In this document: one piece after another, positions 30,768 to 38,897 of the stretch
Layout of the letters: each line of letters starts with the position of its first letter
How positions within the stretch are numbered: the first letter of the stretch is position 1
Source of the DNA: Gilliamella apicola
Lineage (GTDB): Bacteria > Pseudomonadota > Gammaproteobacteria > Enterobacterales > Orbaceae
DNA: 64,000 bases
Assembly: GCF_003202915.1 (NCBI RefSeq)
Contig: NZ_QGLP01000005.1
Span: 186,001 to 250,000, forward strand
Direction of reading: 5' to 3'
Translations under genes and position numbers: made by a program
Notes under the pieces: generated by a model
Database searches by the model: none
Told to the model about the DNA's origin: nothing
What the model saw: the letters and a program-made list of their open reading frames with translations, nothing else

Positions 30768-33539
30768 TTATTGATGGATATAGTCTGTAGCTTGCCTTCC
30801 AGCCTGCATACCGAAAATGATGATATCTGCTACTGCGTTACCGCCTATACGATTAGCGCCATGTACACCACCGACAACCTCACCTGCGGCAAATACACCT
30901 TGGATAACGTTTTTACCATTGTCGAGTACTTGCGTATGAGTATTGATAGTCACACCGCCCATGGTATGATGAACCCCAGGAGCAATTTTAATTGCATAGT
31001 AAGGGGCTTTATTTATTGGATGACGCATTCCTGTTGTTCTTCCATAATCTTCATCTTGTTTAGTATTCACAAACTGATTATAGCGTTCAATGGTGTTACA
31101 TAGCGTATTTGCATCAATTGAGAGTTTTTGTGCTAACTCATTGATCGAATCAGCTTGTACCACGAGATCCTGGGAGACATATTCTTCAACAGCCTTGTTT
31201 TCATCCCGAACTTGTTGGTCAAATAATATATAAGAATAGTGTTCTGGTAATTTGATAATTTCGGCTGATACTTTGTCTCGAGTATCTAATTCATTAACAA
31301 AACGTTTCCCTGCTTGTGAAACCAAAATAGCACCACCCCCACGAATTGATTCAGAGATTAAATAAGAAGTCGTTTGTTCCACTGTTGGGTGAATTTGTAT
31401 TTCTTTCATATCCACCGTGCCAGCACCTAATTTTTCCAAGATCATGATCCCCGAACCAGTAGCGCCTTTGTGATTAGTCGTGACAAATCCTTTGAGGTCA
31501 GGACGATATTTTTCAACCATTTCACGGTTAGCACTAAATCCACCAGTTGCAATAATCACGGCTTTAGCTTTAATGGTTTGAATCGAACCATCTTCTTCGG
31601 TAACTTTAACGCCAACAACTTTATGATTTTCAGTAATAATTTCAGTCACATTGCTATCAAGCATGACTTCGATACCTCGACGATTAATATTTTTAACTAA
31701 ACCACTAATTAAATAACCGCCAACTGCTGCGCCACTGGCTGGACGATGCGTACGATCGACACTCATACCACCCGTTGTCGTAATCCCACTAAGTTCAATC
31801 CCATTATTGTCTAACCAATCAATGGCATCAGGGGCATTTTCAACGAAATATCGTAATAATTCAGGATTATTTTTATTTTTACCACCAGTCATGGTTTCGT
31901 TATAAAATAGATCTTTACTATCCACGATGCCTTTGAGTTTTTGGAATTTTGTTTCAGCAGCATTCATACCTGCTGAAGCTTTATTAGTATTTCCACCAAT
32001 AACTGACATCTTTTCAACCACAACTACACTTGCACCTAGATCGTGAGCTTGAATAGCCGCGGCCAAACCTGCACCACCACTACCGACAACCACAACATCA
32101 TAGGCTTTAGTATTAGGATCACCACCTTCGGCAATAATAGCTTCTTTGTTGGATTGAGCCATAGCCTTGGTTACGGCCTTTTTGAAAGCTTCACATTGCG
32201 ATGTTGCCCCTGAAATGGCATCCACATGAGGACTGTTTGAATCAATGATGCGATGTTTGATTTCCGAAAAGTTATTTAAAACTTCACTATCATAATTAGT
32301 CGGGTTGACTAATTGCATATCTTTGATGAATTCTTTACCAAGTTCAACATTAATAACATAATCATAAGATTCATCATTGACAGTTTCTTGATAATTACCC
32401 GGTTTGAATTTTTTAACATTTAAATTTACATCTCGAATTAAGCTTTCAACTAATGAAAAATGCCATAAAGGTTCAGGAATATTAAGTTCTTCACGTTTAT
32501 CACTGTTGATATAGAGTTCAAGTTGTTCGCCTTTTTTAATACGATCTGTCCAATCAGAATAAGCAATACAAGCTCGCCCAACTGCCACTAAATCAAAACC
32601 ATTCTCTAACGCAGCTTCAACATCTTTCTCATTTACCACATTACCAACACCAACAACCGGTATTTTAGCTAAGGTTGCCGAACGCATTGCCACATATTTA
32701 TTAATTAATGGTGTCGGATCTTCGGTATCAACGATTGATGGTCTTAAGATTGCTCCCATTGAAAAGTGAATGTAATCTAAGCCTTTTTCAGCCAACTTTT
32801 CAAGCAGATACATAGAGTCGTCAAAACGAATACCGGGAACTTCTAACTCTTCTGGTGAAAAACGATAACCGACAATAAAATCAGGATTTGCGTAACGTTT
32901 TACCATCTCATGAGTAATATCTAAGATTGCTAGTGGAAACAGTGCTCGGTTATCACGACTCCCTCCCCACTTATCATTCCGTTGGTTTGAATTAGGTGAA
33001 TAAAATTGTTGGATGAGATAAGTGTTAGCGCCATGAATTTCGACTCCGTCAAATCCAGCTTGAATAGCACGACGAACCGCTTGACCAAACTTATCTATCA
33101 TCTGCTCTACTTCTTCAGCGGTTAATTCTATAGGGGTGGCGGCACCGGGTCTTGGTGCCGCTATCGCACTTGGTCCTACAGGACTTTGGCCTCCGATGAG
33201 TTTAGGGTCAACCATTCTACCGCCGTGATAGACTTGAATAACTGCTTTCGAGCCTTTCTCTTTAATAGCTTGGGCTACCCTAGCTAGGCCTTCAATCTTA
33301 TCGTCATTATCTAAACCAATAGCACCTGGAAAAGCTAATCCCTTATTATCTACAAAACCACATTCAACAATAATTGTGCCAATTTCACCAGCCCTTGCTC
33401 GATAATATTCGATTAAGTCATGAGTGACTGAACCTTCATAAAATCCCGAACATGTGGTCATTGGCGCCATCATAATACGATTTTTTAGAGTAATACCATT
33501 GGGTAACAGTACTGGTTTAAAAATATCTTTGTTTTTCAT
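30768..33539 (-). CDS. Three-domain NADH:fumarate reductase-type flavoenzyme (OYE + FMN_bind + FAD_binding_2)
   Basis: 923 aa with no signal peptide, so cytoplasmic. Residues about 1-350 form an old-yellow-enzyme NADH:flavin oxidoreductase barrel (start LPNGITLKNRIMMAPMTT; HGANTYLIQQFYSP near 170). Residues about 385-465 form an FMN_bind domain with DAISGAT at 440-446, the covalent FMN attachment motif used by ApbE (T446). Residues 478 to the end are a fumarate-reductase flavoprotein domain: VVVGSGGAGLAAA, QIHPTVEQ, GKRFVNELDTRD with the catalytic Arg region, HHTMGGV and GANRIGGNAVAD. This architecture matches known soluble NADH:fumarate reductases and NADH:acrylate or cinnamate reductases. 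Fumarate is the likely acceptor, but other enoates are possible. Confidence 0.94.
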   Translation of the reverse strand: MKNKDIFKPVLLPNGITLKNRIMMAPMTTCSGFYEGSVTHDLIEYYRARAGEIGTIIVECGFVDNKGLAFPGAIGLDNDDKIEGLARVAQAIKEKGSKAVIQVYHGGRMVDPKLIGGQSPVGPSAIAAPRPGAATPIELTAEEVEQMIDKFGQAVRRAIQAGFDGVEIHGANTYLIQQFYSPNSNQRNDKWGGSRDNRALFPLAILDITHEMVKRYANPDFIVGYRFSPEELEVPGIRFDDSMYLLEKLAEKGLDYIHFSMGAILRPSIVDTEDPTPLINKYVAMRSATLAKIPVVGVGNVVNEKDVEAALENGFDLVAVGRACIAYSDWTDRIKKGEQLELYINSDKREELNIPEPLWHFSLVESLIRDVNLNVKKFKPGNYQETVNDESYDYVINVELGKEFIKDMQLVNPTNYDSEVLNNFSEIKHRIIDSNSPHVDAISGATSQCEAFKKAVTKAMAQSNKEAIIAEGGDPNTKAYDVVVVGSGGAGLAAAIQAHDLGASVVVVEKMSVIGGNTNKASAGMNAAETKFQKLKGIVDSKDLFYNETMTGGKNKNNPELLRYFVENAPDAIDWLDNNGIELSGITTTGGMSVDRTHRPASGAAVGGYLISGLVKNINRRGIEVMLDSNVTEIITENHKVVGVKVTEEDGSIQTIKAKAVIIATGGFSANREMVEKYRPDLKGFVTTNHKGATGSGIMILEKLGAGTVDMKEIQIHPTVEQTTSYLISESIRGGGAILVSQAGKRFVNELDTRDKVSAEIIKLPEHYSYILFDQQVRDENKAVEEYVSQDLVVQADSINELAQKLSIDANTLCNTIERYNQFVNTKQDEDYGRTTGMRHPINKAPYYAIKIAPGVHHTMGGVTINTHTQVLDNGKNVIQGVFAAGEVVGGVHGANRIGGNAVADIIIFGMQAGRQATDYIHQ

Positions 33540-33579
33540 ATTTCAATACCTAATCATTAATATTTAAATGTTAATATGG

Positions 33580-33608
33580 ATCATAGCATCCGAAATTTTT
33601 CTTCTCCA
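33580..33608 (-). promoter_or_regulatory. Candidate promoter of the fumarate-reductase cassette
   Basis: On the minus strand TGGAGA (33603-33608) and TATGAT (33580-33585) are separated by 17 bases, about 40 bases before the start codon. The -35 match is partial. No full FNR box was found in this interval. Confidence 0.4.
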
Positions 33609-33882
33609 CTTACATAAGTTTCATTAGTCGCTAAATATCATTTTTTCGACAAAAAATTCCTTATATTTATTAATAATTTATAAAGCAATTTGCTAATACA
33701 GCTTTAAATGGTTGTCTATTTTTTATTACTTTGAAATCGTCAGCCTATTATGGGAGGTATACTAGTCTAAAAAAAAACACTGTAACTATTTCATTTACTT
33801 ATAATTTTTTTGATATCTATCACTTGTAGTTTATTTTTATTCAGCTAGAATGCTTATCAAATTTAGAAAAGAGAATTTGATT

Positions 33883-34062
33883 ATGCTTGTGGTGCAAACA
33901 AAAAAACCAATAACAAAAGTAAAATTAAATTGTCTTTTTATTTTGAATATGGATCCTCCTTTATGGAGGATTTTTTATATCTATAAATTTAACCTCTCAA
34001 TTTTATATCAAATTATTTTTCAATACCACTTCAAGTACAGCCATAAACAGGAGATAGCATGA
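33883..34062 (+). CDS. Leader ORF of the pyrD-like gene (pyrL-like)
   Basis: 59 codons from the ATG at 33883, beginning MLVVQTKKPITKVKLNCLF; an in-frame ATG also occurs at 33850. GAGAA lies at 33871. The ORF runs through a T-rich tract and a terminator hairpin and ends with TGA at 34060-34062, overlapping the ATG of the next gene as ATGA. The layout, not the peptide sequence, recalls the pyrBI leader ORF. The peptide itself has no recognised function. Confidence 0.5.
   Translation: MLVVQTKKPITKVKLNCLFILNMDPPLWRIFYIYKFNLSILYQIIFQYHFKYSHKQEIA
33931..33976 (+). promoter_or_regulatory. Probable UTP-sensing attenuator of the pyrD-like gene
   Basis: TGTCTTTTTATTTT (33931-33944) would give a U-rich RNA tract where polymerase pauses at low UTP. 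It is followed at once by the terminator ATCCTCC (33953-33959), loop, GGAGGAT (33965-33971) and a T run to 33976. A leader ORF spans the whole element, so a closely following ribosome would block the hairpin. This is the pyrBI arrangement. The mechanism here is inferred. Confidence 0.65.
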
Positions 34063-35108
34063 AACCTTTGATCCCTTTTTATAATCCAACTATTAGTTAT
34101 GAAGATAATTATGCCAAAGGCCCTTTTGGCCTTTTTGCCGACTTAGACAAGGCAGAACAAGTTTCCACTAAACCAAGCAAATTCTTAAATGTTGAAGTCA
34201 ATCTTCCATTTGGTCAGCCTGCCGGACCGCTATTGAATGCAAATTATATTAAAGCTGCTTTTGCCTATGGATTCGATTTATGTGTCTATAAAACAGTTAG
34301 AACTAAATTACATAAATGCCATCCATTACCTAATGTCTTATCGGTTCACCCTAAAGGCAAACTTACATGCAATTTAGACACTGTTTTAGCTGATACCAAT
34401 TATAGTCAACCGTTATCCATAACCAATTCATTTGGTGTCCCATCATTTGCTCCGGATATTTGGCAGCCTGATATGGCTGATGCAGTCAAGGCAGCCGGTA
34501 TTGGGCAATGTGTTATAGGTAGCTTCCAAGGTACTCAAGGTAATGGAGCGATTGAGCAGGATTATGCATTAGCTGCTAAATTAGTCAGAGAAACCAATGC
34601 GCCAATTTTAGAAGCCAATTTGAGTTGCCCGAATGAAGGCGCAAGTAAACTACTCTGTTTTGATGTAGATAGAGTTGAACGCATCGTGAATGAAATCAAA
34701 AATGCGGTACCGGATCGCCCTCTCATCTTAAAATTAGCTTACTTCCCTGATGATGAAAGAATTGTTTCATTATTAACTCGAGTAGGTAAAATAATTGATG
34801 GTTTAAGTGCAATCAATACCCTATCAGCAAAACCTGTAGATGCCAATGGACATCCAGCATTAGGGGAAAACCGCAAAGAAGGTGGAATCTGTGGTGACGC
34901 AATTCGTTGGGCGGGTTTAGATATGGTTAGTCGACTTAATAAATATCGTAAACAAATGGATTTAAAATTTGCCATTATCGGTGTGGGTGGCGTGAGTAAC
35001 AGTGAACATTATCACCAATTTATCAATAATGGGGCTGATGCTGTTATGAGTGCAACTGGCGCTATGTGGAATCCATTATTGGCAATCGAAATCAAAAAAA
35101 GTCTTTAA
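34059..35108 (+). CDS. pyrD: Dihydroorotate dehydrogenase family protein, class 1-like
   Basis: 349 aa TIM-barrel flavoprotein. FGQPAGPLLNANYIKAAFAYGF binds FMN near residue 50. EANLSCPNEG near 190 carries cysteine as catalytic base, the mark of cytosolic class 1 enzymes; the membrane class 2 enzyme has serine. IGVGGVSN near 307 is the phosphate-binding loop. Class 1A enzymes oxidise dihydroorotate with fumarate as acceptor, which is notable beside a fumarate-reductase cassette. The protein is longer than typical class 1A (about 311), so a related oxidoreductase role is not excluded. AGGAGA precedes the ATG. Confidence 0.85.
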   Translation: MKPLIPFYNPTISYEDNYAKGPFGLFADLDKAEQVSTKPSKFLNVEVNLPFGQPAGPLLNANYIKAAFAYGFDLCVYKTVRTKLHKCHPLPNVLSVHPKGKLTCNLDTVLADTNYSQPLSITNSFGVPSFAPDIWQPDMADAVKAAGIGQCVIGSFQGTQGNGAIEQDYALAAKLVRETNAPILEANLSCPNEGASKLLCFDVDRVERIVNEIKNAVPDRPLILKLAYFPDDERIVSLLTRVGKIIDGLSAINTLSAKPVDANGHPALGENRKEGGICGDAIRWAGLDMVSRLNKYRKQMDLKFAIIGVGGVSNSEHYHQFINNGADAVMSATGAMWNPLLAIEIKKSL

Positions 35109-35144
35109 GATAATTGAGTAATGTGATTTATCATGCTTATATTG

Positions 35145-35177
35145 TTACAGGGTAACTTTGTTGCCCTGTAATTTTTT
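35145..35177 (+). terminator. Terminator after the pyrD-like gene
   Basis: TTACAGGG (35145-35152) pairs with CCCTGTAA (35164-35171), followed by six T. Confidence 0.85.
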
Positions 35178-35184
35178 ATGCCCC

Positions 35185-35550
35185 CTATTTCTTCCTTAAA
35201 AAATAATAAGAACCAAATATCAGATGAGCAAGAAAAACGATTAACAAAATAATCCTAACATGCAAAGAATTAAATAAAATAAATGGAATTAATAAAATGA
35301 TAAATACCATGGTTAACATTTTTATTAATCCTGTTTTTGAAATCTTTTTTTCAATAATCATTTTTTGTACATAAGTTTGATAATAACGCGTTTGAGTAAA
35401 ATAGTTATAAAGGCGATCAGAACTATTTAACCATAGATATGCAGTAAGCAAATAAAAAGGCACTGTAGGCAACAGAGGAACAAAAATTCCCACCGTACCT
35501 AAAGCAAAAGAGATCCCACCAAGAAAAATAAATAGTGATTTTTTTAACAT
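35185..35550 (-). CDS. ybaN: Inner membrane protein of the YbaN (DUF454) family
   Basis: 121 aa with the DUF454 pattern: LGTVGIFVPLLPTVPFYLLTAYLWLNSS near residues 17-45, then a short soluble segment (RYYQTYVQKMI) and two membrane helices at about 75-115. The function is unknown in the family. The gene is convergent with the pyrD-like gene and stands alone. Confidence 0.88.
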   Translation of the reverse strand: MLKKSLFIFLGGISFALGTVGIFVPLLPTVPFYLLTAYLWLNSSDRLYNYFTQTRYYQTYVQKMIIEKKISKTGLIKMLTMVFIILLIPFILFNSLHVRIILLIVFLAHLIFGSYYFLRKK

Positions 35551-35888
35551 TTCTAATCAATTAAAATAACTTTAACTTGTACAAATAATTGTTGAAGATA
35601 ACATAAATAGATAGAGAAAGTTACAATTAAATATCAAATGATAGAACAATGAGGCTCGAATCCCATTTTTAGAGAGAGAGATTAAATATAAGTGGCTATA
35701 GTACATTTAAATCGAAATATCACTGCTAAGCTAGATTCATGTTGTGATATCACCTATATTTGAAATTAAAATCAGTTGGTTCAGATTTATTATATCAATA
35801 ATCGTGAATTAGTTTTGTTTACATGAATTAGTTAAACAATAGAACAATATTGATTAAGATACGATAAACAAGGATACAATCATAGAAG

Positions 35889-36182
35889 ATGATTGATGAT
35901 GATAAACACGATACAACCTTTGATGAACTTAAGAAAAAAGCATGAGCCAATCCAGTTGCCCGAACGGCATATGACGAAGCTGAAGAAGAATGGAAACTAG
36001 CACAATTATTACTTTCAGCAAGAGAATATATTCAGCTATCTTAAACTGAGTTAGCGAAGCGTTTAAGTGTTTCATCTGTCAGAATAAAAAATATTGAGGG
36101 TAATCCTTTAAATACAAATTTTAAAATAATTCTGAAATATTTTAATGCATGTAATGTGAAATTAAATTTTAGCCTAAAATAA
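35889..36182 (+). pseudogene. XRE/HigA-type antitoxin pseudogene with two in-frame stops
   Basis: One frame from the ATG at 35889 to the TAA at 36180 reads as a 97-aa antitoxin interrupted by TGA at 35943-35945 and TAA at 36042-36044. The segments are FDELKKKA, then ANPVARTAYDEAEEEWKLAQ, then the helix-turn-helix TELAKRLSVSSVRIKNIEG, then NFKIILKYFNACNVKLNFSL. This matches the HigA-like XRE family that usually follows a RelE/HigB toxin. No frameshift is needed, so decay is recent. AAGGA at 35870 is rather distant. Confidence 0.85.
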
Positions 36183-36189
36183 AACCTAT

Positions 36190-36212
36190 AACGGAGATAT
36201 ATCTCCGTTTTT
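36190..36212 (+). terminator. Terminator after the antitoxin pseudogene
   Basis: AACGGAGA at 36190-36197 pairs with TCTCCGTT at 36203-36210, followed by T. Confidence 0.8.
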
Positions 36213-36474
36213 ATATCAATTTATATCTAAATTTCAACTAATAAGCTCTTTAAATAACCAGCGGGATATTAAACAAAATATGCCCCCACCTTTTGTGAAA
36301 AATTAGAGCTAAAAAAAGAGTATAAAAAATTAATTTGTTGTTACGAAATTTATTTTGTATTTATTAACAATAAATAGATCAAAGTAAAATTAATCAAGAA
36401 ATGTTATAAATTTTATATGGATAGTTTTATAGAATTTTTTGTATTATACACAAATTGAGTAAACTTTTAAGAAT

Positions 36475-36551
36475 TGGCGGAACGGACGGGGCTCGAACCC
36501 GCGACCCCCTGCGTGACAGGCAGGTATTCTAACCAACTGAACTACCGCTCC
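36475..36551 (-). tRNA. tRNA-Asp (GTC)
   Basis: 77 nt including encoded CCA (TGG at 36475-36477 on the plus strand). The acceptor stem GGAGCGG pairs with CCGTTCC, the T arm reads GGGTTCGAGCCC and the D arm GTTCAGTTGGTTAGA. The anticodon GTC corresponds to plus-strand GAC at 36515-36517. The sequence is nearly that of E. coli tRNA-Asp. Its place downstream of dnaQ mirrors aspV in E. coli. Confidence 0.98.
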
Positions 36552-36592
36552 GCTTTTTAGACTCTTCAATGCTCGGCATCAAAGTAGGCGTG

Positions 36593-36621
36593 ATATTAAA
36601 GATTATTTTTATTTTCGTCAA
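36593..36621 (-). promoter_or_regulatory. Promoter of tRNA-Asp
   Basis: On the minus strand TTGACG (36616-36621) and TAATAT (36593-36598) are separated by exactly 17 bases. The following CACGCC is a GC-rich discriminator typical of stringently controlled stable-RNA promoters. Confidence 0.8.
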
Positions 36622-36664
36622 TATAATTTTTTAAAATTATGTTTAATTGCATAGAAAACAATCA

Positions 36665-37396
36665 TTAATGCACTTTCCATAATGCCCCACCACTCTTTTT
36701 ATCAATTTTCTCTAAAATTGATTCATGGGCAGAAAGCTCAGTCTCATTCGCTTTAATCACAGATAATCGAGTTCCATTACGCTCAATTTTTTTGACGGTA
36801 TTATTTAATATTGCGGATGGGTTATCTTCCGCACTAAAAGCCAACGTTGTTTGCCCACCAGTCATAGCTAGATATACTTCAGCTAAGATCTCGGCATCAA
36901 GTAAAGCGCCATGGAGGGTACGATGTGAATTATCAATTTCATAACGTTCACAAAGGGCATCTAAGTTATTACGTTTACCGGGGAATAACCGTCGCGCCAT
37001 TGCTAATGTATCGGTAACAATACAATGATCGGCGGTTTTGAAATTTAACCCACAAAGGCGAAATTCATAATCCATAAATCCAATGTCGAAAGATGCGTTA
37101 TGAATGACTAATTCGGCACCATCAATGAATTTAATAAAATCATGAGCAATATTTTTAAATATCGGTTTATCTTTAACAAATTCATCACTTATGCCATGAA
37201 CTTTAAAAGCTCCTTCATCAATTAAACGTTCTGGATTAATGTAAACATGGAAATGGTTGCCAGTTAAGCGTCGATTTAAGACTTCAACAGCACCAATTTC
37301 AATAATCTTATGCCCCTCATAGTGATTATTGCCTTCTTGGTTCATACCTGTTGTTTCTGTATCTAATACAATTTGACGTGTCGAATGTGTTATCAC
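36665..37396 (-). CDS. dnaQ: DNA polymerase III epsilon subunit
   Basis: 243 aa (same as E. coli). It is the 3'-5' proofreading exonuclease with DEDDh motifs: LDTETTG near 11-17 (Exo I), HNASFDIGFMDYE near 98-110 (Exo II) and HGALLDAEILAEVYL near 160-175 (Exo III). A Gln/Ser-type linker and a C-terminal segment for the alpha subunit follow (KKSGGALWKVH at the end). The start codon is GTG at 37396 with AAGAG on the minus strand upstream. It is divergent from rnhA, as in enterics. Confidence 0.97.
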   Translation of the reverse strand: MITHSTRQIVLDTETTGMNQEGNNHYEGHKIIEIGAVEVLNRRLTGNHFHVYINPERLIDEGAFKVHGISDEFVKDKPIFKNIAHDFIKFIDGAELVIHNASFDIGFMDYEFRLCGLNFKTADHCIVTDTLAMARRLFPGKRNNLDALCERYEIDNSHRTLHGALLDAEILAEVYLAMTGGQTTLAFSAEDNPSAILNNTVKKIERNGTRLSVIKANETELSAHESILEKIDKKSGGALWKVH

Positions 37397-37467
37397 GTTA
37401 TACTCTTCTTTTTTTCTAGAATTGGGAAATTAACAATTTAGTGGTATAGTCTAACACCAAAACGTGC

Positions 37468-37513
37468 TGATGTTGATACCCACAGTACTTTAGTCGGTGG
37501 TCAGTCAACATCA
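37468..37513 (+). repeat. Inverted repeat in the rnhA leader
   Basis: TGATGTTGA at 37468-37476 and TCAACATCA at 37505-37513 are perfect inverted copies separated by 28 bases, in the dnaQ-rnhA divergent region. It could fold in the rnhA mRNA leader or bind a regulator. No T run follows. Confidence 0.55.
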
Positions 37514-37572
37514 CCGATGTTTTATCAAAATTTAATCCTAATTATTATTCAATAGGCAAAAGTTTATTTAGT

Positions 37573-38046
37573 ATGGCAAAAAAAATAGAAATTTTTACAG
37601 ATGGTTCTTGTTTAGGTAATCCTGGACCTGGTGGTTATGCTGCGATTTTAAAATATAAACAGACAGAAAAAATATTATCTAATGGTTATTATAAAACCAC
37701 CAATAATCGAATGGAATTATTAGCAGCAATTGTTGCTTTAGAACAGCTTAAAGAAGCATGTGAAGTTCAACTTTATTCTGACAGTCAATATTTACGTAAT
37801 GGTATTATGAATTGGATCCATGGTTGGAAAAAGAATGGTTGGAAAACTGCAAACAAACAGCCAGTTAAAAATGTTGATTTATGGCAACGTTTAGATGAAC
37901 TAGTTAAATCACATCATATCGAATGGATTTGGGTTAAAGGTCATGCCGGTCACATTGAAAACGAACGTTGTGATATTATTGCTAAAACGCAAGCAGAATC
38001 ACCCACTTTACATGACACCATTTTCGAAACATCATCAACGGATTGA
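37573..38046 (+). CDS. rnhA: Ribonuclease HI
   Basis: 157 aa (E. coli 155). The catalytic residues are in place: D in [12 protein letters not shown] (about D9), E in [12 protein letters not shown] (about E47), D in LYSDSQYL (about D69) and the final D in [11 protein letters not shown] (about D133). The basic handle helix ([18 protein letters not shown]) is present. It removes RNA from RNA:DNA hybrids. The start is weakly marked by a Shine-Dalgarno. Confidence 0.97.
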   Translation: MAKKIEIFTDGSCLGNPGPGGYAAILKYKQTEKILSNGYYKTTNNRMELLAAIVALEQLKEACEVQLYSDSQYLRNGIMNWIHGWKKNGWKTANKQPVKNVDLWQRLDELVKSHHIEWIWVKGHAGHIENERCDIIAKTQAESPTLHDTIFETSSTD

Positions 38047-38126
38047 GCAGATAAAATTTCAAGATAACATTTTAGATAACTATTTACCTATTTAACTGTT
38101 TAAATAACTAACAAGGTGCTAACATT

Positions 38127-38855
38127 ATGTATAAATTACATGTGATCCCCGCTTTAAAAGACAATTATATTTGGTTACTTGAAAACAACGATAAACAAAT
38201 TGTCATCATTGACCCAGGCGAAGCAATGCCCGTAATTAGTTATCTAAAAAAACATCACCTCTGTCCCCTTGCAATTTTACTTACACACCACCATATCGAT
38301 CATGCTGGCGGGGTAAGCGAGCTTAAAGCATCTTATCCCGATATTGAAGTTTACGGGCCTAGTGAAATTAATTTGCAGATTAACTATCTAGATAAGTTAG
38401 CTAAAATATCAATTAGCGATTTTCGATTTGATATTATTTCAGTACCGGGACACACATTAGGACATCTAGCTTATTATTGTCAGCCATATCTATTTTGTGG
38501 TGATAGCTTGTTTTCTGCTGGTTGCGGTAGAATTTTTGCGAGTAATTATAAGCTAATGCTAAGCTCGCTTAATAAATTAAAGCAACTTCCTGATGATACG
38601 CTTGTCTGTGCTGGACACGAATATACCTTAGCTAATTTAAACTTTGCCAAAATGATGGTCCCTGATGATCAAGCTATTCTCGAGTATGATAAGTTTGTTC
38701 GCAAAAAGAACATCACTTTGCCGTCTATTTTAACCCAAGAAAAACAGATCAACTTATTTTTACGCTGTGAAGAGAAAATTTTACAGAATAAATTTAGTTG
38801 TAACAATGAGTTAGAACTGTTTGTTTTTTTTAGGAGCCAAAAGGATATTTTTTAG
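38127..38855 (+). CDS. gloB: Hydroxyacylglutathione hydrolase (glyoxalase II)
   Basis: 242 aa metallo-beta-lactamase fold with the metal motif THHHIDHAGG at about 53-62, HTLGHLAYY near 110 and CAGHEYTLANLNFA near 165. The C-terminal HAGH substrate domain is shorter than in E. coli (251). It hydrolyses S-lactoylglutathione to lactate and glutathione. It sits between rnhA and mltD, the E. coli order (mltD-gloB-yafS-rnhA-dnaQ) apart from yafS. Confidence 0.95.
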   Translation: MYKLHVIPALKDNYIWLLENNDKQIVIIDPGEAMPVISYLKKHHLCPLAILLTHHHIDHAGGVSELKASYPDIEVYGPSEINLQINYLDKLAKISISDFRFDIISVPGHTLGHLAYYCQPYLFCGDSLFSAGCGRIFASNYKLMLSSLNKLKQLPDDTLVCAGHEYTLANLNFAKMMVPDDQAILEYDKFVRKKNITLPSILTQEKQINLFLRCEEKILQNKFSCNNELELFVFFRSQKDIF

Positions 38856-38897
38856 GTATAATACTTTGCTTAAATTAATGTCCTAACTTATAAACTA

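Larger units (their letters stand above)
33540..34058 (+). other. Divergent intergenic region between the flavoenzyme and the pyrD-like gene
   Basis: 519 bases. The left part should hold the reverse-strand cassette promoter. The right part holds candidate plus-strand -10 boxes (TATACT at 33758-33763, TATAAT at 33800-33805), an imperfect FNR-like motif (TTGATATCTATCAC at 33810-33823), a leader ORF and an attenuator-type terminator. Confidence 0.6.
35551..36474. other. 924-base interval between ybaN and tRNA-Asp
   Basis: It holds one recognisable broken gene, an XRE antitoxin pseudogene at 35889-36182 with its own terminator. The segment before it (about 35740-35888) could be the ruined end of a toxin gene, but the match is too weak to call. 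Nothing else is seen. Confidence 0.6.

Noticed and set aside
35740-35888. Remains of a HigB/RelE toxin before the antitoxin pseudogene
   Set aside because: A short LHELVKQ-like stretch is suggestive, but several stops and poor similarity do not support a call.
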